The position numbers and the translations under genes were made by a program. The notes below the pieces were generated by a model that had not been told where the DNA came from, ran no database searches, and worked only from the letters and a program-made list of their open reading frames with translations. DNA of 64,000 nt from Ferdinandcohnia sp047246645 (GTDB taxonomy: Bacteria; Bacillota; Bacilli; Bacillales; Bacillaceae_L), in the NCBI RefSeq assembly GCF_047246645.1, contig NZ_JBFOKR010000021.1, forward strand, positions 1 to 64,000, in the 5' to 3' direction. How positions within the stretch are numbered: the stretch's first letter is position 1; each line of letters begins with the position of its first letter. This document shows positions 43,930-52,876 of the stretch, in pieces.

Positions 43930-43956
43930 ATATCGGCATTTATTGATAAAGATTTA
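43930..43956 (-). promoter_or_regulatory. Sigma-D promoter of the yvyF-flgM operon, overlapping the comFC stop codon
   Basis: On the minus strand TAAA (43953-43956), 15-nt spacer, GCCGATAT (43930-43937), a perfect match to the sigma-D consensus. The -35 TAAA contains the TAA stop codon of comFC. Confidence 0.88.
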
Positions 43957-44664
43957 TCCTCTCATTAGTGTAAGAGAAGATACTGTCTTTGCGCCATTCT
44001 CTAATAGCATCTTACCGGCATGTCGTAAGGTAGTACCAGTTGTATAAATATCATCAATTAAAAGAATGTCTTTTTCTTCTACTATTGTATCATCAAACAA
44101 ACGAAACACATTCTCTGACTCCATTCGCTCATTCCTATTTTTCTTTGATTGTTTTTCTAGATGGGTACGGGAGAGAACTTCATGTACCGGGAGATCCAAT
44201 AATAGCGCTAATGCCGTTGCCTGATTAAAGCCACGTTCGTATAAACGCTCTTCACTTAAAGGTATGGGAACAATAAGATAAGATGAGTTAAAGTAGGTTT
44301 TGAAGGTTTGATGTAGAGGAGTTTTAAAAACAGTAGATAAAACATAGTCACCGCGGAATTTATAGAGGGATATAACCTCTTTTGCATAGTCATTATAGAG
44401 ATAAAGAGATCGGTTTTTCGTGAGTACACCTTGCCACTCTGAGGCATTTTCCCATCTGATACAGTCATAGCACATTTCACCTTCTCGATATTCATTGGAC
44501 AACGCCGAGAAAGGACGACCACATATGGTGCAAAGTTCACCAACAATCTTTTCAAACTTCTCAGAACAGGTACTACATATCGGATCAGGCTCTTTCAAAG
44601 TAAATAGCGTCCCCCAGGAATGCACCTCTTCAAAATAAGCATGACAAAGTAAACAATTAGACAT
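43954..44664 (-). CDS. comFC: Competence protein ComFC, amidophosphoribosyltransferase-like
   Basis: A 236-residue ComF-family protein. The N-terminal zinc finger uses CLLCHAYF, CSTCSEKF, CTICGRPF and CYDCIRW. The phosphoribosyltransferase-like domain carries the PRPP loop ILLIDDIYTTGTTLRHAGKML (about residue 190). It is needed for handling single-stranded DNA during transformation. The start at 44664 has GGAGGTGGAG upstream and overlaps comFB by 8 nt. Confidence 0.93.
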   Translation of the reverse strand: MSNCLLCHAYFEEVHSWGTLFTLKEPDPICSTCSEKFEKIVGELCTICGRPFSALSNEYREGEMCYDCIRWENASEWQGVLTKNRSLYLYNDYAKEVISLYKFRGDYVLSTVFKTPLHQTFKTYFNSSYLIVPIPLSEERLYERGFNQATALALLLDLPVHEVLSRTHLEKQSKKNRNERMESENVFRLFDDTIVEEKDILLIDDIYTTGTTLRHAGKMLLENGAKTVSSLTLMRG

Positions 44665-44956
44665 TCTCCACCTCCGGATCCTTTTTGCGGGTTTCACATT
44701 GAGGTTTTTCAGCAACTATTTTTGCTGCCTCTCCAATTTTTATATAGATATTTGTTTTCATTTGCTTATCAAAGTATTGAGCTTTCACATATGCAATACC
44801 ACTTTCCCTGGTTACATACCTCGGCCCAATAAAGTTCAACGTCAACGCGAAGACATCGTTTTTACATTGAACACATTTACATGGCATACTCATTTGTGGC
44901 CAATTTTCATTTAAAGCTTCCGCTACCAATGGCTCCATCGCATTGTACACTTTCAT
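44657..44956 (-). CDS. comFB: Late competence development protein ComFB
   Basis: A 99-residue protein with the ComFB pattern: NAMEPLVAEALNENW near the start, CKCVQCKNDVFALTLNFIGPRYVT with three cysteines, then YVKAQYFDKQMKTNIYIKIGEAAKIV. Length is close to B. subtilis ComFB (98). The start at 44956 has GGAGAG upstream, better than the ATG at 44971. It is separated from comFA by a sortase gene with its own terminator, so a promoter around 44970-45030 (TTACAA-16-TAATAA) is likely. Confidence 0.88.
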   Translation of the reverse strand: MKVYNAMEPLVAEALNENWPQMSMPCKCVQCKNDVFALTLNFIGPRYVTRESGIAYVKAQYFDKQMKTNIYIKIGEAAKIVAEKPQCETRKKDPEVENV

Positions 44957-45043
44957 CGGACAACTCTCCATTTCCTGTATGTGCTTACATTATTACATAA
45001 AAGTAAAATATTTGTAATTATTTTGCTTTTATTTTATTACAAT

Positions 45044-45067
45044 AAAAAACACCCAAATCAGGGTGCT
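45044..45067 (-). terminator. Terminator of the class D sortase gene
   Basis: CACCC / GGGTG stem with TTTTTTATTG on the minus strand, immediately after the sortase stop codon. Confidence 0.8.
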
Positions 45068-45071
45068 CTCT

Positions 45072-45647
45072 TTACTCAACTTTCTCCGCATAAAAAATAT
45101 ACCTCTGTGGCGCATTACCGATATACCCGAATGGATAGCAGGTTGTAACAACCAACTCTTCTCTTGGGGCGGTTGATTTAATAACAGTTCGATCATCGGC
45201 TTCCACAATTTTTGTATCAACAATTTTATATTTAAATTCACCATATTGTAATTTCACGATAAACTCATCACCGAGTTCTAATTCATCAAAACGTTTAAAT
45301 ACTGTATCTCTATGGCCGGAAAGTACGATTTGGTCATTTTGTGTTGGCAAAGCAGTTCCTAAATAGTGACCAACACCTTTTGCTAATTGATCATCGTCGG
45401 TACCCTCTACTATTGGCAGTTTCTCCTCCAGCTTTGGCACCTCTAAAATCCCAACAGCGTCTCCTTCTCCGAACGTTGGTATGCTTACCTCTGTCTCTTC
45501 AGGCGCTTCAGTAATAAGTTCTTCCGCTTTTGCTAACGCCTCTTTTTGAGACTTATCTGTTTCCCATATTTGAAAAAGAGAATATCCTGATAATAGAACT
45601 CCTCCAGTAATTAAAAGAATAGCTACGGAATAAATAACTTTTTTAAT
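45072..45647 (-). CDS. Class D sortase with an apparent ATT start codon
   Basis: A 191-residue membrane-anchored transpeptidase. An N-terminal hydrophobic helix (KKVIYSVAILLITGGVLL) is followed by a linker, then the sortase fold. Catalytic His is in LSGHRDTVF, Cys in VVTTCYPFGY, Arg in APQRYIFYAEKVE. The reading frame is open to 45653 but contains no ATG, GTG or TTG before a GTG at 45440, deep inside the domain. ATT at 45645-45647 directly precedes KKVIYS and follows AGGCGGTGA, one base from a perfect Shine-Dalgarno. An AUU start or a recently damaged ATG are the two readings. It is inserted between comFA and comFB; no LPXTG substrate gene is nearby. Confidence 0.8.
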   Translation of the reverse strand: MKKVIYSVAILLITGGVLLSGYSLFQIWETDKSQKEALAKAEELITEAPEETEVSIPTFGEGDAVGILEVPKLEEKLPIVEGTDDDQLAKGVGHYLGTALPTQNDQIVLSGHRDTVFKRFDELELGDEFIVKLQYGEFKYKIVDTKIVEADDRTVIKSTAPREELVVTTCYPFGYIGNAPQRYIFYAEKVE

Positions 45648-45728
45648 AGGACTTCACCGCCTAATCGCTTTATAGAGAACAATCTTATTCTAATCATAAT
45701 AAAAACAGTGTATTAAATCAATGCAAAC

Positions 45729-47228
45729 CTAATCTACTAAACCTTTGTTTTTCGCATCCTTATTCATTCCTTCGATATGCCTTTTAGCCTTTACCATCTC
45801 TCGCGTTTTACCATAGTGAAAAAACAAAATCTCACCAGTCGGATATGTAGCACTTCTACCAACTCGTCCTGATATTTGTACAAGGGCACTTTCAGTAAAA
45901 ATGGAATCCTCTGCCCCTAAGACTGCTACATCAATATTGGGTACAGTCACCCCTCTTTCCAGAATCGTTGTGGTGACTAAAATCGGTATATCACCATTTC
46001 GAAATGCTGCTACCTTTTCTTTTCGCTCCTTATCCTCCGAATGGACACCTTCAATTCTGCTATCTAGCATTCGCAAAATAGAAACGATTGAATTTAAGTA
46101 TTTGATCCTCGGTACAAATAGAAAACCTTGTTTTTTCGTAGCCAAGTGACTACGAACCCACTCTAGTAAATTTGCTGGTAACTTCTTTTTCTTGATTCTC
46201 TTCTCCCAGTTCCCACACCAAACAAACGTTGGGACCGGTAATGCAAAACGATGATACCTCGCAGGGATAGTTACAGCCTTTCTTTTCCCACTTGCTATTT
46301 CTTTTTGCCATTTTTGATTTGGTGTTGCAGTTAAATAGATTGTTGAAGATATTTCTTTCTTAGCATGTTGTACGGCGTGCTGAAGCATGGGTTCTACAGA
46401 ATAAGGGAAGGCATCTACTTCATCAATGATTACCAAGTCGAAAGCCTTATAAAAACGCAGCATTTGATGGGTAGTGGCAATTGTGATTGGGGCTGATTTT
46501 CCACGGTCCTCACTTCCTCCATAGAGTGCAATGACCTCACTTTCTGGAAATGCAGCTTTAATACGAGGTGCTAACTCAATAACAACGTCGGTCCTTGGAG
46601 TCGTAATACATACTTTTTTTCCAGCATTGATTGCCGCCTCAATACCAGCAAATAAAATCTCTGTTTTTCCCGCTCCACACACTGCCCAGATTAGTAACTC
46701 CTGATTGGTATGTACCGCTTTTACCAGTTCCTCTGATGCATTTCTTTGTCCATCAGAAAGTGTGCCATTCCAGGCAAGTGGCTTCTCTGGAATCGCAAAC
46801 TGAATGGCTGGACCGTTCCAACTGACAAGAGGCGTACATTCACTCACCCTTCCCATATTGATACATTTCCGGCAATATACACATGATTGTTTACAACGCG
46901 CACATGGTAAAGTAGCAAATAGAGTTGAGTCATTATTTCCGCAACGTACACAATATGGATGCTTTCGAGTGTTCTCGATTCCTTTTCGATACCTAATATG
47001 ACCTTTTACATAATGTGCATGGATGTCTTCAAATGAAAAAGGGAGTTCTTCAAGGAGTAGTTGTCTACCGGAGAGAAGGCTTTGAAACTGCTTTAAAAAA
47101 GGAAAAGTAGGGTGTAATGGGAGAGTTGAAATTTCATCAAAATCTGATATTCGGTATAACTCTATTTCATCTGGATTTTCTACCAATGGTTCTAGTAACA
47201 AGACCTTCTTATCTGATATAAATCTCAT
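45729..47228 (-). CDS. comFA: Competence DNA translocase ComFA, DEAD-type ATPase
   Basis: A 499-residue superfamily 2 helicase-like ATPase thought to power DNA uptake through ComEC. A four-cysteine zinc finger region (CVRCGN, CARCKQSCVYCRKC) lies at about residues 90-125. Walker A is VCGAGKTE (about 184), the DEAD variant is IIDEVDAFPY (about 265). Motif VI-like QISGRVGRS is at about 452. AGGAGGTATT precedes the ATG. It is the first gene of the comF locus. Confidence 0.94.
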   Translation of the reverse strand: MRFISDKKVLLLEPLVENPDEIELYRISDFDEISTLPLHPTFPFLKQFQSLLSGRQLLLEELPFSFEDIHAHYVKGHIRYRKGIENTRKHPYCVRCGNNDSTLFATLPCARCKQSCVYCRKCINMGRVSECTPLVSWNGPAIQFAIPEKPLAWNGTLSDGQRNASEELVKAVHTNQELLIWAVCGAGKTEILFAGIEAAINAGKKVCITTPRTDVVIELAPRIKAAFPESEVIALYGGSEDRGKSAPITIATTHQMLRFYKAFDLVIIDEVDAFPYSVEPMLQHAVQHAKKEISSTIYLTATPNQKWQKEIASGKRKAVTIPARYHRFALPVPTFVWCGNWEKRIKKKKLPANLLEWVRSHLATKKQGFLFVPRIKYLNSIVSILRMLDSRIEGVHSEDKERKEKVAAFRNGDIPILVTTTILERGVTVPNIDVAVLGAEDSIFTESALVQISGRVGRSATYPTGEILFFHYGKTREMVKAKRHIEGMNKDAKNKGLVD

Positions 47229-47319
47229 AAATACCTCCTAGGAATTGCAATTTTAAAAGTTTATGGATGAACTATACAGAATTTGGAGATAGTAAGTAAT
47301 GAAAGGTAGGGAATAGGAT

Positions 47320-47547
47320 ATGAAGTGGATTATAAAGAATGGTTTATTGCTTTGCATTGGGAGCATTCTTTTAATAGGGGTTTTATTTGTAGTATTACAA
47401 GATAAATTACAGGTTACTTCTTCAACTTGGACTGCCCTTTTATTAATTTACTTTCTTGTCCTTAGCATTTACAGCAGTTATGAATACAAAAGAATACCTG
47501 TTGATGGGGAAGAAAGACCGCAGGAGGAAGTTCAAAAAAATAACTAG
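47320..47547 (+). CDS. Small membrane protein, unknown function
   Basis: A 75-residue protein with two hydrophobic helices (LLLCIGSILLIGVLFVV; TALLLIYFLVLSIYSSY) and a charged C-terminal tail rich in Glu and Gln. AATAGGAT lies just upstream of the ATG. It is divergent from comFA and is followed by its own terminator on the plus strand, which supports it as a real gene. I do not recognise a family. Confidence 0.6.
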   Translation: MKWIIKNGLLLCIGSILLIGVLFVVLQDKLQVTSSTWTALLLIYFLVLSIYSSYEYKRIPVDGEERPQEEVQKNN

Positions 47548-47570
47548 TGGAAAATGGATTAGTTTTTAAA

Positions 47571-47598
47571 TTAGGATAAAGACTCCTAATTTTTTTTT
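47571..47598 (+). terminator. Terminator of the small membrane protein gene
   Basis: TTAGGA / TCCTAA stem followed by TTTTTTTT on the plus strand, 24 nt after the stop codon. Confidence 0.8.
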
Positions 47599-47608
47599 GC
47601 ACATTTTT

Positions 47609-47636
47609 AGAAAAGCACCTTGCCGAAACAAGGCGC
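47609..47636 (-). terminator. Terminator of degV
   Basis: GCGCCTTG / CAAGGTGC stem followed by TTTTCTAAA on the minus strand, 8 nt after the degV stop codon. Confidence 0.8.
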
Positions 47637-47643
47637 ATTCTCA

Positions 47644-48486
47644 TTATTTTTTATACCAACCTAAACCAATAGCACCCTCACCCAAATGAGTTCCAATTAC
47701 AGGTCCAAAATAGCTCAGTAAAAACTCAACATGCGGGTACTTTTTCTCTAATTCCGCTTTCAGTTCCTTCGCTTCTTCCTCGATATTACCGTGAATCAAA
47801 GCAGCTCGTAATGGAACTCCTTTACTTGCATCCTCATCAAACAACTCAAAAACCTTATTTAAAGCTTTTTTGCGAGTACGGATCTTCTCAAACGGAACAA
47901 TCACCTTGTCTTCGAAGCAAAGTATTGGTTTTACCTGAAGCAAGCTTCCAACAAAGGCAGCTGCCCCACTTAAACGACCACCACGTTGAAGGTTTGTTAA
48001 ATCATCAACCATAAAGTATGCACGAATCGATTTTTTAATTTCATTCAGTCTCTCAAGGATTTCTTCAGCAGACCTTCCTTGTTCAGCCATTTCAGCAGCT
48101 TCAAGCGCGTAAAATCCTTGTACGATACAGCTGATCTCAGAATCAAAAGGAAATACCTTGACTCCTTCTACCATTTCACCAGCAGTTACAGCACCTTGGT
48201 AGGTTCCACTAATTCCACTGGATAAATGAATACTAATAACAGAGTCGTATTCTTTTCCAAGCTTTTCAAAAAGTTCAACAAATTCACCAGTTGGCGGTTG
48301 TGATGTAGTTGGAAGCTCTCCTTTAACTTTTAACTCTTCATAAAATGCTTCTGCTGTAATATCGATTTCCTCACGGTATGTTTCTTTACCAAAAATAACA
48401 CTGAGGGGGATCATATGTATATTAAGTTTCTCCCGAATCTCCTTTGGTATGTAAGCTGTACTATCAGTTACAATCGCAGTTTTCAT
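47644..48486 (-). CDS. degV: DegV-family fatty-acid-binding protein
   Basis: A 280-residue DegV protein. Members bind a fatty acid between two alpha/beta domains and some act as FakB subunits feeding a fatty acid kinase. Visible features: MKTAIVTDSTAYIP at the start, TTSQPPTGEFVELFEKL with the lipid-head-group serine (about residue 62), SIHLSSGISGTYQGA (about 90), and the C-terminal FGPVIGTHLGEGAIGLGW. The start is placed at 48486 by comparison with the family. It lies at its B. subtilis position next to degU-degS. Confidence 0.9.
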   Translation of the reverse strand: MKTAIVTDSTAYIPKEIREKLNIHMIPLSVIFGKETYREEIDITAEAFYEELKVKGELPTTSQPPTGEFVELFEKLGKEYDSVISIHLSSGISGTYQGAVTAGEMVEGVKVFPFDSEISCIVQGFYALEAAEMAEQGRSAEEILERLNEIKKSIRAYFMVDDLTNLQRGGRLSGAAAFVGSLLQVKPILCFEDKVIVPFEKIRTRKKALNKVFELFDEDASKGVPLRAALIHGNIEEEAKELKAELEKKYPHVEFLLSYFGPVIGTHLGEGAIGLGWYKK

Positions 48487-48575
48487 TATTTTTACCATCC
48501 TCGTCCTGTCGTCTATAATATAGTTTCCATTTTATATGAAATTAACAGGGATGTCACTTACTTTAAGTAAAGCAT

Positions 48576-48604
48576 AAAAAAAGGGGCACCCCTTAAGTGT
48601 CCCC
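48576..48604 (-). terminator. Terminator of the third chemoreceptor gene
   Basis: GGGGACAC / GTGCCCC stem (one bulge) followed by TTTTTTT on the minus strand. Confidence 0.8.
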
Positions 48605-48620
48605 TCCCATTAATAATTAC

Positions 48621-50348
48621 TTATACTTTAAACTTACTCACTAGCAACTGAAGGTTCATTGCTAATTGAGATAGGTTAGTTGCAGATGCAGTAACCTCTT
48701 CCATAGAAGCTAATTGCTCCTCAGTAGAAGCAGCTACACTTTGCGAATGCATCGAGGTGTCCCTGATTACAGTTGTGATGTTAGTAATCGTTGCAGAAAC
48801 TTCCTGCGCACCTGCTGCAATTTGCTCTGAGGTTGCCGCCATCTCCACAATTCGTTCACCCATATCCTCCATTGACGAAAGAATTTCAGAAAAGCTTTGC
48901 TCTGTTTTACCTGCTATTTCAATACCTAATTGGACATCTTCTTTTACTTGTGAAATAGAATGATTTGATTTTCCCATTTCCAGTTGAATATCCTGAATAA
49001 GCTCAGAAATTTGAGTAGCAGACTTCTGTGATTGCTCTGCAAGCTTGCGGACTTCATTAGCAACTACCGCAAATCCTTTTCCATGTTCACCAGCTCTAGC
49101 AGCCTCAATCGCCGCATTTAGCGCTAGTAGATTTGTTTGGTTAGAAATCTCCGTAATCACTTTTGTAATTTCTCCAATTTCAACAGAACGGTTTTCTAAC
49201 ACCTTGAAAACATCTCCACTTACCTTAACCGAACGATCAATCGAATGAATTTGCGAAACGGTTTTCCTCACAAATTCCCCACCAATTTTAGCATGTTCAG
49301 TTGCTCTACCACCTGCTTCAGCTACACTTGACGAATGATCAGCGATATTTTGTATCCCAATTGTAACCTCTTCTAAGGATTTTGAGCTATCCTCAAGATT
49401 TTCTGTGGTTGTTTCAGCTCCACTAGCTACATGTTGAATAGCATTAGTAATTTCTTCCGTAGCTTTACTAGTTTGATCAGCTCCGGCAGTTAACTGTTCA
49501 GAGGAAGAGGCCACTTGTTCTGAAGTTTGAAGAACCTCATCTATCATTACTCTTAGATTACTCCTCATTGCATTATAACTGTTTGATAATGCCGTTAATT
49601 CATCTCCACTATTATCAACAACCTCAACTGTGAAGTCTCCATCCCCCGCTTTCTCTAAAGCTATTGAAAGGGTAACTAATCTTTTACGTAACCTTCTAGT
49701 AAATAGAAACACCACAAAGATAGCTAAAAGTAAGACCACAACTAACACTGGGATAAATATCAGTAGAAAAGATGAATAAATTTCATTAATAACTTCCTGA
49801 GAAGCACCAACATAAAACATTCCGACAATTTCATCATTGCCATCCCGAAGCGGCATATATGCTGCTTGATATGTATCGCCAGCAACCACCGCTTCACCAT
49901 AATAATTTTTGCCTTCCTTTAAGACGATGTTTGCTACTTTTTCTGATACTTTTGTTCCAATGGCTCTTTCTCCGTCAATCATGACATTTGTTGATATTCT
50001 AGTATCAAGTAAGAAAATAGTTACTGTATCTCCTGTTAATTCTCCAATATAATCGACAAAATCATATTTCTCATTTAATGATAATGCACCTTTATATAGT
50101 TTCTCTCCTTCAATTGACCAGCTACCAGGGTATTTACGCTCAAGATAATCATATGCAAATTCCAAGTCTCCCCTTGCCTTTTCAACAGCAAACTTCTCAA
50201 TTCCTTTACTAACTTGCTGCAGGCCAATTACACCAATAATAGCTGATAAAAGTACAACAATACTTACAACAATTACGTTAATTTTTGTGCCCAGCATAAA
50301 GTTGGCCTTATTACTACGTTTAAAAGTAAATCCCCGTTTCTTTTTCAT
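48621..50348 (-). CDS. Methyl-accepting chemotaxis protein with an extracellular Cache domain
   Basis: A 575-residue receptor. Transmembrane helix 1 (about residues 20-45, INVIVVSIVVLLSAIIGVIG) is followed by a periplasmic-side Cache-type sensor of about 145 residues (DTRISTNVMIDGERAIGTKVSE, YYGEAVVAGDTYQAAYMPLRD). Helix 2 (LLIFIPVLVVVLLLAIFVVFL) is followed by HAMP and the signalling domain with EISNQTNLLALNAAIEAARAG. It is inserted between degV and degU, which are close in B. subtilis. GGGGGAATT precedes the ATG. The ligand is unknown; small carboxylates are common for this Cache type. Confidence 0.9.
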   Translation of the reverse strand: MKKKRGFTFKRSNKANFMLGTKINVIVVSIVVLLSAIIGVIGLQQVSKGIEKFAVEKARGDLEFAYDYLERKYPGSWSIEGEKLYKGALSLNEKYDFVDYIGELTGDTVTIFLLDTRISTNVMIDGERAIGTKVSEKVANIVLKEGKNYYGEAVVAGDTYQAAYMPLRDGNDEIVGMFYVGASQEVINEIYSSFLLIFIPVLVVVLLLAIFVVFLFTRRLRKRLVTLSIALEKAGDGDFTVEVVDNSGDELTALSNSYNAMRSNLRVMIDEVLQTSEQVASSSEQLTAGADQTSKATEEITNAIQHVASGAETTTENLEDSSKSLEEVTIGIQNIADHSSSVAEAGGRATEHAKIGGEFVRKTVSQIHSIDRSVKVSGDVFKVLENRSVEIGEITKVITEISNQTNLLALNAAIEAARAGEHGKGFAVVANEVRKLAEQSQKSATQISELIQDIQLEMGKSNHSISQVKEDVQLGIEIAGKTEQSFSEILSSMEDMGERIVEMAATSEQIAAGAQEVSATITNITTVIRDTSMHSQSVAASTEEQLASMEEVTASATNLSQLAMNLQLLVSKFKV

Positions 50349-50458
50349 TCTGTAATTCCCCCAAGAAGTATTTTTCATCTTAAAAAACTATATATCAATA
50401 TACTTAAAATTTAAACACTTCTTATTCGAAATAATGAAAATAAATATTTCAAAATAAC

Positions 50459-50495
50459 AAAAAACGCCAAGCATCACATAGATACTTGACGTTTT
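50459..50495 (-). terminator. Terminator of degU
   Basis: AAAACGTCAAG / CTTGGCGTTTT stem followed by TTTTGTT on the minus strand. Confidence 0.85.
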
Positions 50496-50501
50496 ACTAT
50501 A

Positions 50502-51191
50502 TTATTTCACTTCAACCCAACCATTTTTAATAGCCACTACAACTGCTTGGGTTCTGTCATTAACGTTCATTTTTTGTAGTATATTACTCACATGGTTTTT
50601 AACTGTTTTTTCACTAATAAACAGGTCATCGCCAATTCCACGATTACTCTTTCCATCTGCAAGTAACTGAAGAACCTCACATTCCCTCCTGGTTAATATA
50701 TGTAATGGACGACGAATCTCCATTTCAATATGAGGGTGTGAAGACATAGTTTGCCCGCTTGCAACTGCAAGTCGACGGTATTCTCTAACAAGATTATGCG
50801 TAACCCTAGGATGTAAATATGATCCACCATCTGCAACTACTTTAACAGCTTCGACTAATGAATCAGCATCCATTTCCTTTAATAAATATCCATTCGCACC
50901 AGTCTTAAGGGCATGCGTTACATAGCTTTCATCATCATGGATCGATAGGATAATTACTTTCGTCTCAGGATATGTTTCAATCAGCTGCTTGGTTGCTTCA
51001 ACTCCGTTCAAGTTCGGCATATTAATGTCCATAATAACAACATCAGGCTTGTATTGTTCTACAAGCGCCACTGCTTGTACTCCGTCATCACCTTCTGCTA
51101 CCACTTGAAAGGTTGCTTCATAATCTAATATCCTTTTTACACCTTCTCGAAATAATTGGTGATCATCAATAATTACTATGCTTGTTTTCAT
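50502..51191 (-). CDS. degU: Response regulator DegU
   Basis: A 229-residue NarL/LuxR-type response regulator. The receiver domain (residues 1-120) has the phosphorylation aspartate in DVVIMDINMPNLNG and the acidic pocket in IVIIDDHQLFREG. The C-terminal helix-turn-helix (about 165-225) contains LTRRECEVLQLLADGKSNRGIGDDLFISEKTVKNHVSNIL (split motif). It controls exoenzymes, competence, motility and biofilm genes in B. subtilis, with identical length there. ATG at 51191 has GGGGGAGG upstream, better than a TTG at 51197. Confidence 0.96.
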   Translation of the reverse strand: MKTSIVIIDDHQLFREGVKRILDYEATFQVVAEGDDGVQAVALVEQYKPDVVIMDINMPNLNGVEATKQLIETYPETKVIILSIHDDESYVTHALKTGANGYLLKEMDADSLVEAVKVVADGGSYLHPRVTHNLVREYRRLAVASGQTMSSHPHIEMEIRRPLHILTRRECEVLQLLADGKSNRGIGDDLFISEKTVKNHVSNILQKMNVNDRTQAVVVAIKNGWVEVK

Positions 51192-51440
51192 GTACAACGC
51201 CTCCCCCTTTCATTCTGACAATTGAGGCATTTTCGGTCAATACACCTTTTGCAGTAATTCATAACGAAATATCCATTATTTTTCATTACGTTATACCATT
51301 TATTGGTGATTGAATGTCTAATTATTAGTTATAAACCATTTCTTGTAACGTATCAACAGTATATTTGCTGGAATATCATTCAACTTTTCTCGGCAAAAAA
51401 TATAACCTGATTCTTGTTTTTTCGACAGTGCAAACATTTT
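51192..51440 (-). promoter_or_regulatory. degU leader / promoter region
   Basis: A 249-nt AT-rich segment follows the degS terminator and leads to degU, so degU probably has a promoter of its own, as in B. subtilis. I cannot fix -35/-10 boxes with confidence. Confidence 0.35.
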
Positions 51441-51471
51441 TAAAGATAGGTCACTCAGAATTGACCTATCT
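51441..51471 (-). terminator. Terminator or attenuator between degS and degU
   Basis: A 10-bp stem AGATAGGTCA / TGACCTATCT is followed by TTAAAAA on the minus strand, 8 nt after degS. The short T-run suggests partial termination. Confidence 0.65.
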
Positions 51472-51478
51472 ATTTTAC

Positions 51479-52618
51479 CTATACTTCAATTGGAACCTGA
51501 ATCATGATGATTGTTCCCGCTCCAATACTTGAATCAATCGTAATATTCCCATCGAGTAAATCGACTCTCTCACGCATACCAATTAAACCAAAGGAGTCAT
51601 GTTTTTTCTCACGAATATCAAAACCTTTGCCATTGTCCTTCACAATCACAGTTACATGATGCTTGGCTAACTCCAGCTTTACTGTAATTTCACTAGCTTC
51701 CGCATGCTTTAACGCATTTTGTACAGCTTCCTGAACCATTCGGAAGATCGCCACTTCAAATTTCGAAGTAATTCTTCTCTCTGATCCTATATACACAAAT
51801 TTAATTTTAGTGTCACTGTTATATTCTTCGATTGTGCATAGATATTTTTTGAGGGTTGGAATTAATCCAAGATCATCCAGTGCCATTGGTCTCAAATCGT
51901 AAATGATTCTTCGAACCTCATAAAGCGCCGAGCGCACCATTTTCCGTAAATCTTTAATTTCATTATACCCTTCCTCAGGATCCTGGCGAAAGACCTTATC
52001 AATTATTTGTGATCGAAGCATTACATTCGCAAGCATTTGTGCCGGCCCGTCATGTATCTCGCGGGAAAGCTTGCGACGTTCTTCCTCCTGTGCTTCAATA
52101 ATTTTTAAACCAAATTCTTGTTTTTGCTTTGCGTCTTCAAGTATTTCTCCTACTTGGCGGAAATCACTGTTTAGATAATTAAGAACAACTGATATCTGTC
52201 CCACAAGATGATCGGCACGTTCAATTGTCTCATTTAAACCTAATAAACGCCTTTCCAACTCATCACGTCGATCTCGTAATTGCTTTTCGTTCTGACGAAT
52301 AACTGTTAATTGCATCTGCAATTCATGAGCTTTTTCATACGCTTGTCTAATTTCATCCTCTGAATATTTTTTAAAATGGCTGCTTACCTCAGAGAGCCTT
52401 TTTCTTGCAAAGAGGGAATGCGTCTCCAGTCTATCCCCTTCTTCAATGACACGATGTACTTGCTCTTTTATTGCTCTTAACTCGTCAGTTATAGACTCGA
52501 ACTCATGACGAGACTGCTCACCAATCCTGAAAATTTCATCTTTGCTGTGATCAACAGTTTTTACCATTTTTTCTAAGATTGTATCTAATACCTTCATATC
52601 AAGCTTCTTAGTAGCCAT
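51479..52618 (-). CDS. degS: Sensor histidine kinase DegS
   Basis: A 379-residue cytoplasmic kinase without membrane segments. A long N-terminal coiled-coil sensor (about residues 1-175) is followed by the HisKA_3 helix with the phosphorylated histidine in LSREIHDGPAQMLANVM (about 190). The ATPase domain carries AVQNALKHAEASEI (N box), VKDNGKGFD (G1) and FGLIGMRERV (G2). It phosphorylates DegU. Length is near B. subtilis DegS (385). Confidence 0.95.
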   Translation of the reverse strand: MATKKLDMKVLDTILEKMVKTVDHSKDEIFRIGEQSRHEFESITDELRAIKEQVHRVIEEGDRLETHSLFARKRLSEVSSHFKKYSEDEIRQAYEKAHELQMQLTVIRQNEKQLRDRRDELERRLLGLNETIERADHLVGQISVVLNYLNSDFRQVGEILEDAKQKQEFGLKIIEAQEEERRKLSREIHDGPAQMLANVMLRSQIIDKVFRQDPEEGYNEIKDLRKMVRSALYEVRRIIYDLRPMALDDLGLIPTLKKYLCTIEEYNSDTKIKFVYIGSERRITSKFEVAIFRMVQEAVQNALKHAEASEITVKLELAKHHVTVIVKDNGKGFDIREKKHDSFGLIGMRERVDLLDGNITIDSSIGAGTIIMIQVPIEV

Positions 52619-52723
52619 ATCTCGCCCCCGCTTTCCTACATGTAAGTATCAAAATATGTTTATATGAGACTACTTTATTCATTACATTTATATTACATTT
52701 CCTACCTATCCATAAACTTATCA

Positions 52724-52752
52724 TTGATGTAAGAAATATGTCGTTTTATAAT
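52724..52752 (+). promoter_or_regulatory. Sigma-A promoter of yvyE
   Basis: TTGATG (52724-52729), 17-nt spacer, TATAAT (52747-52752). It lies between divergent degS and yvyE. Confidence 0.75.
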
Positions 52753-52876
52753 AGAAGAATGGGCAAAATTCCTTATTTACAATTTGCTCCATGACCCTAA
52801 TGAAACTAGGCTACCGTGCCTAGTATATAGAAGGTATCATTACTTTCTTATGACCACAAAGGAGGTCTATAAGGAG

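Noticed and set aside
45072..45440. Sortase starting at the internal GTG (122 residues)
   Set aside because: This would remove the membrane anchor and part of the fold, and no ribosome site precedes it; the frame continues upstream to an ATT with a strong Shine-Dalgarno.
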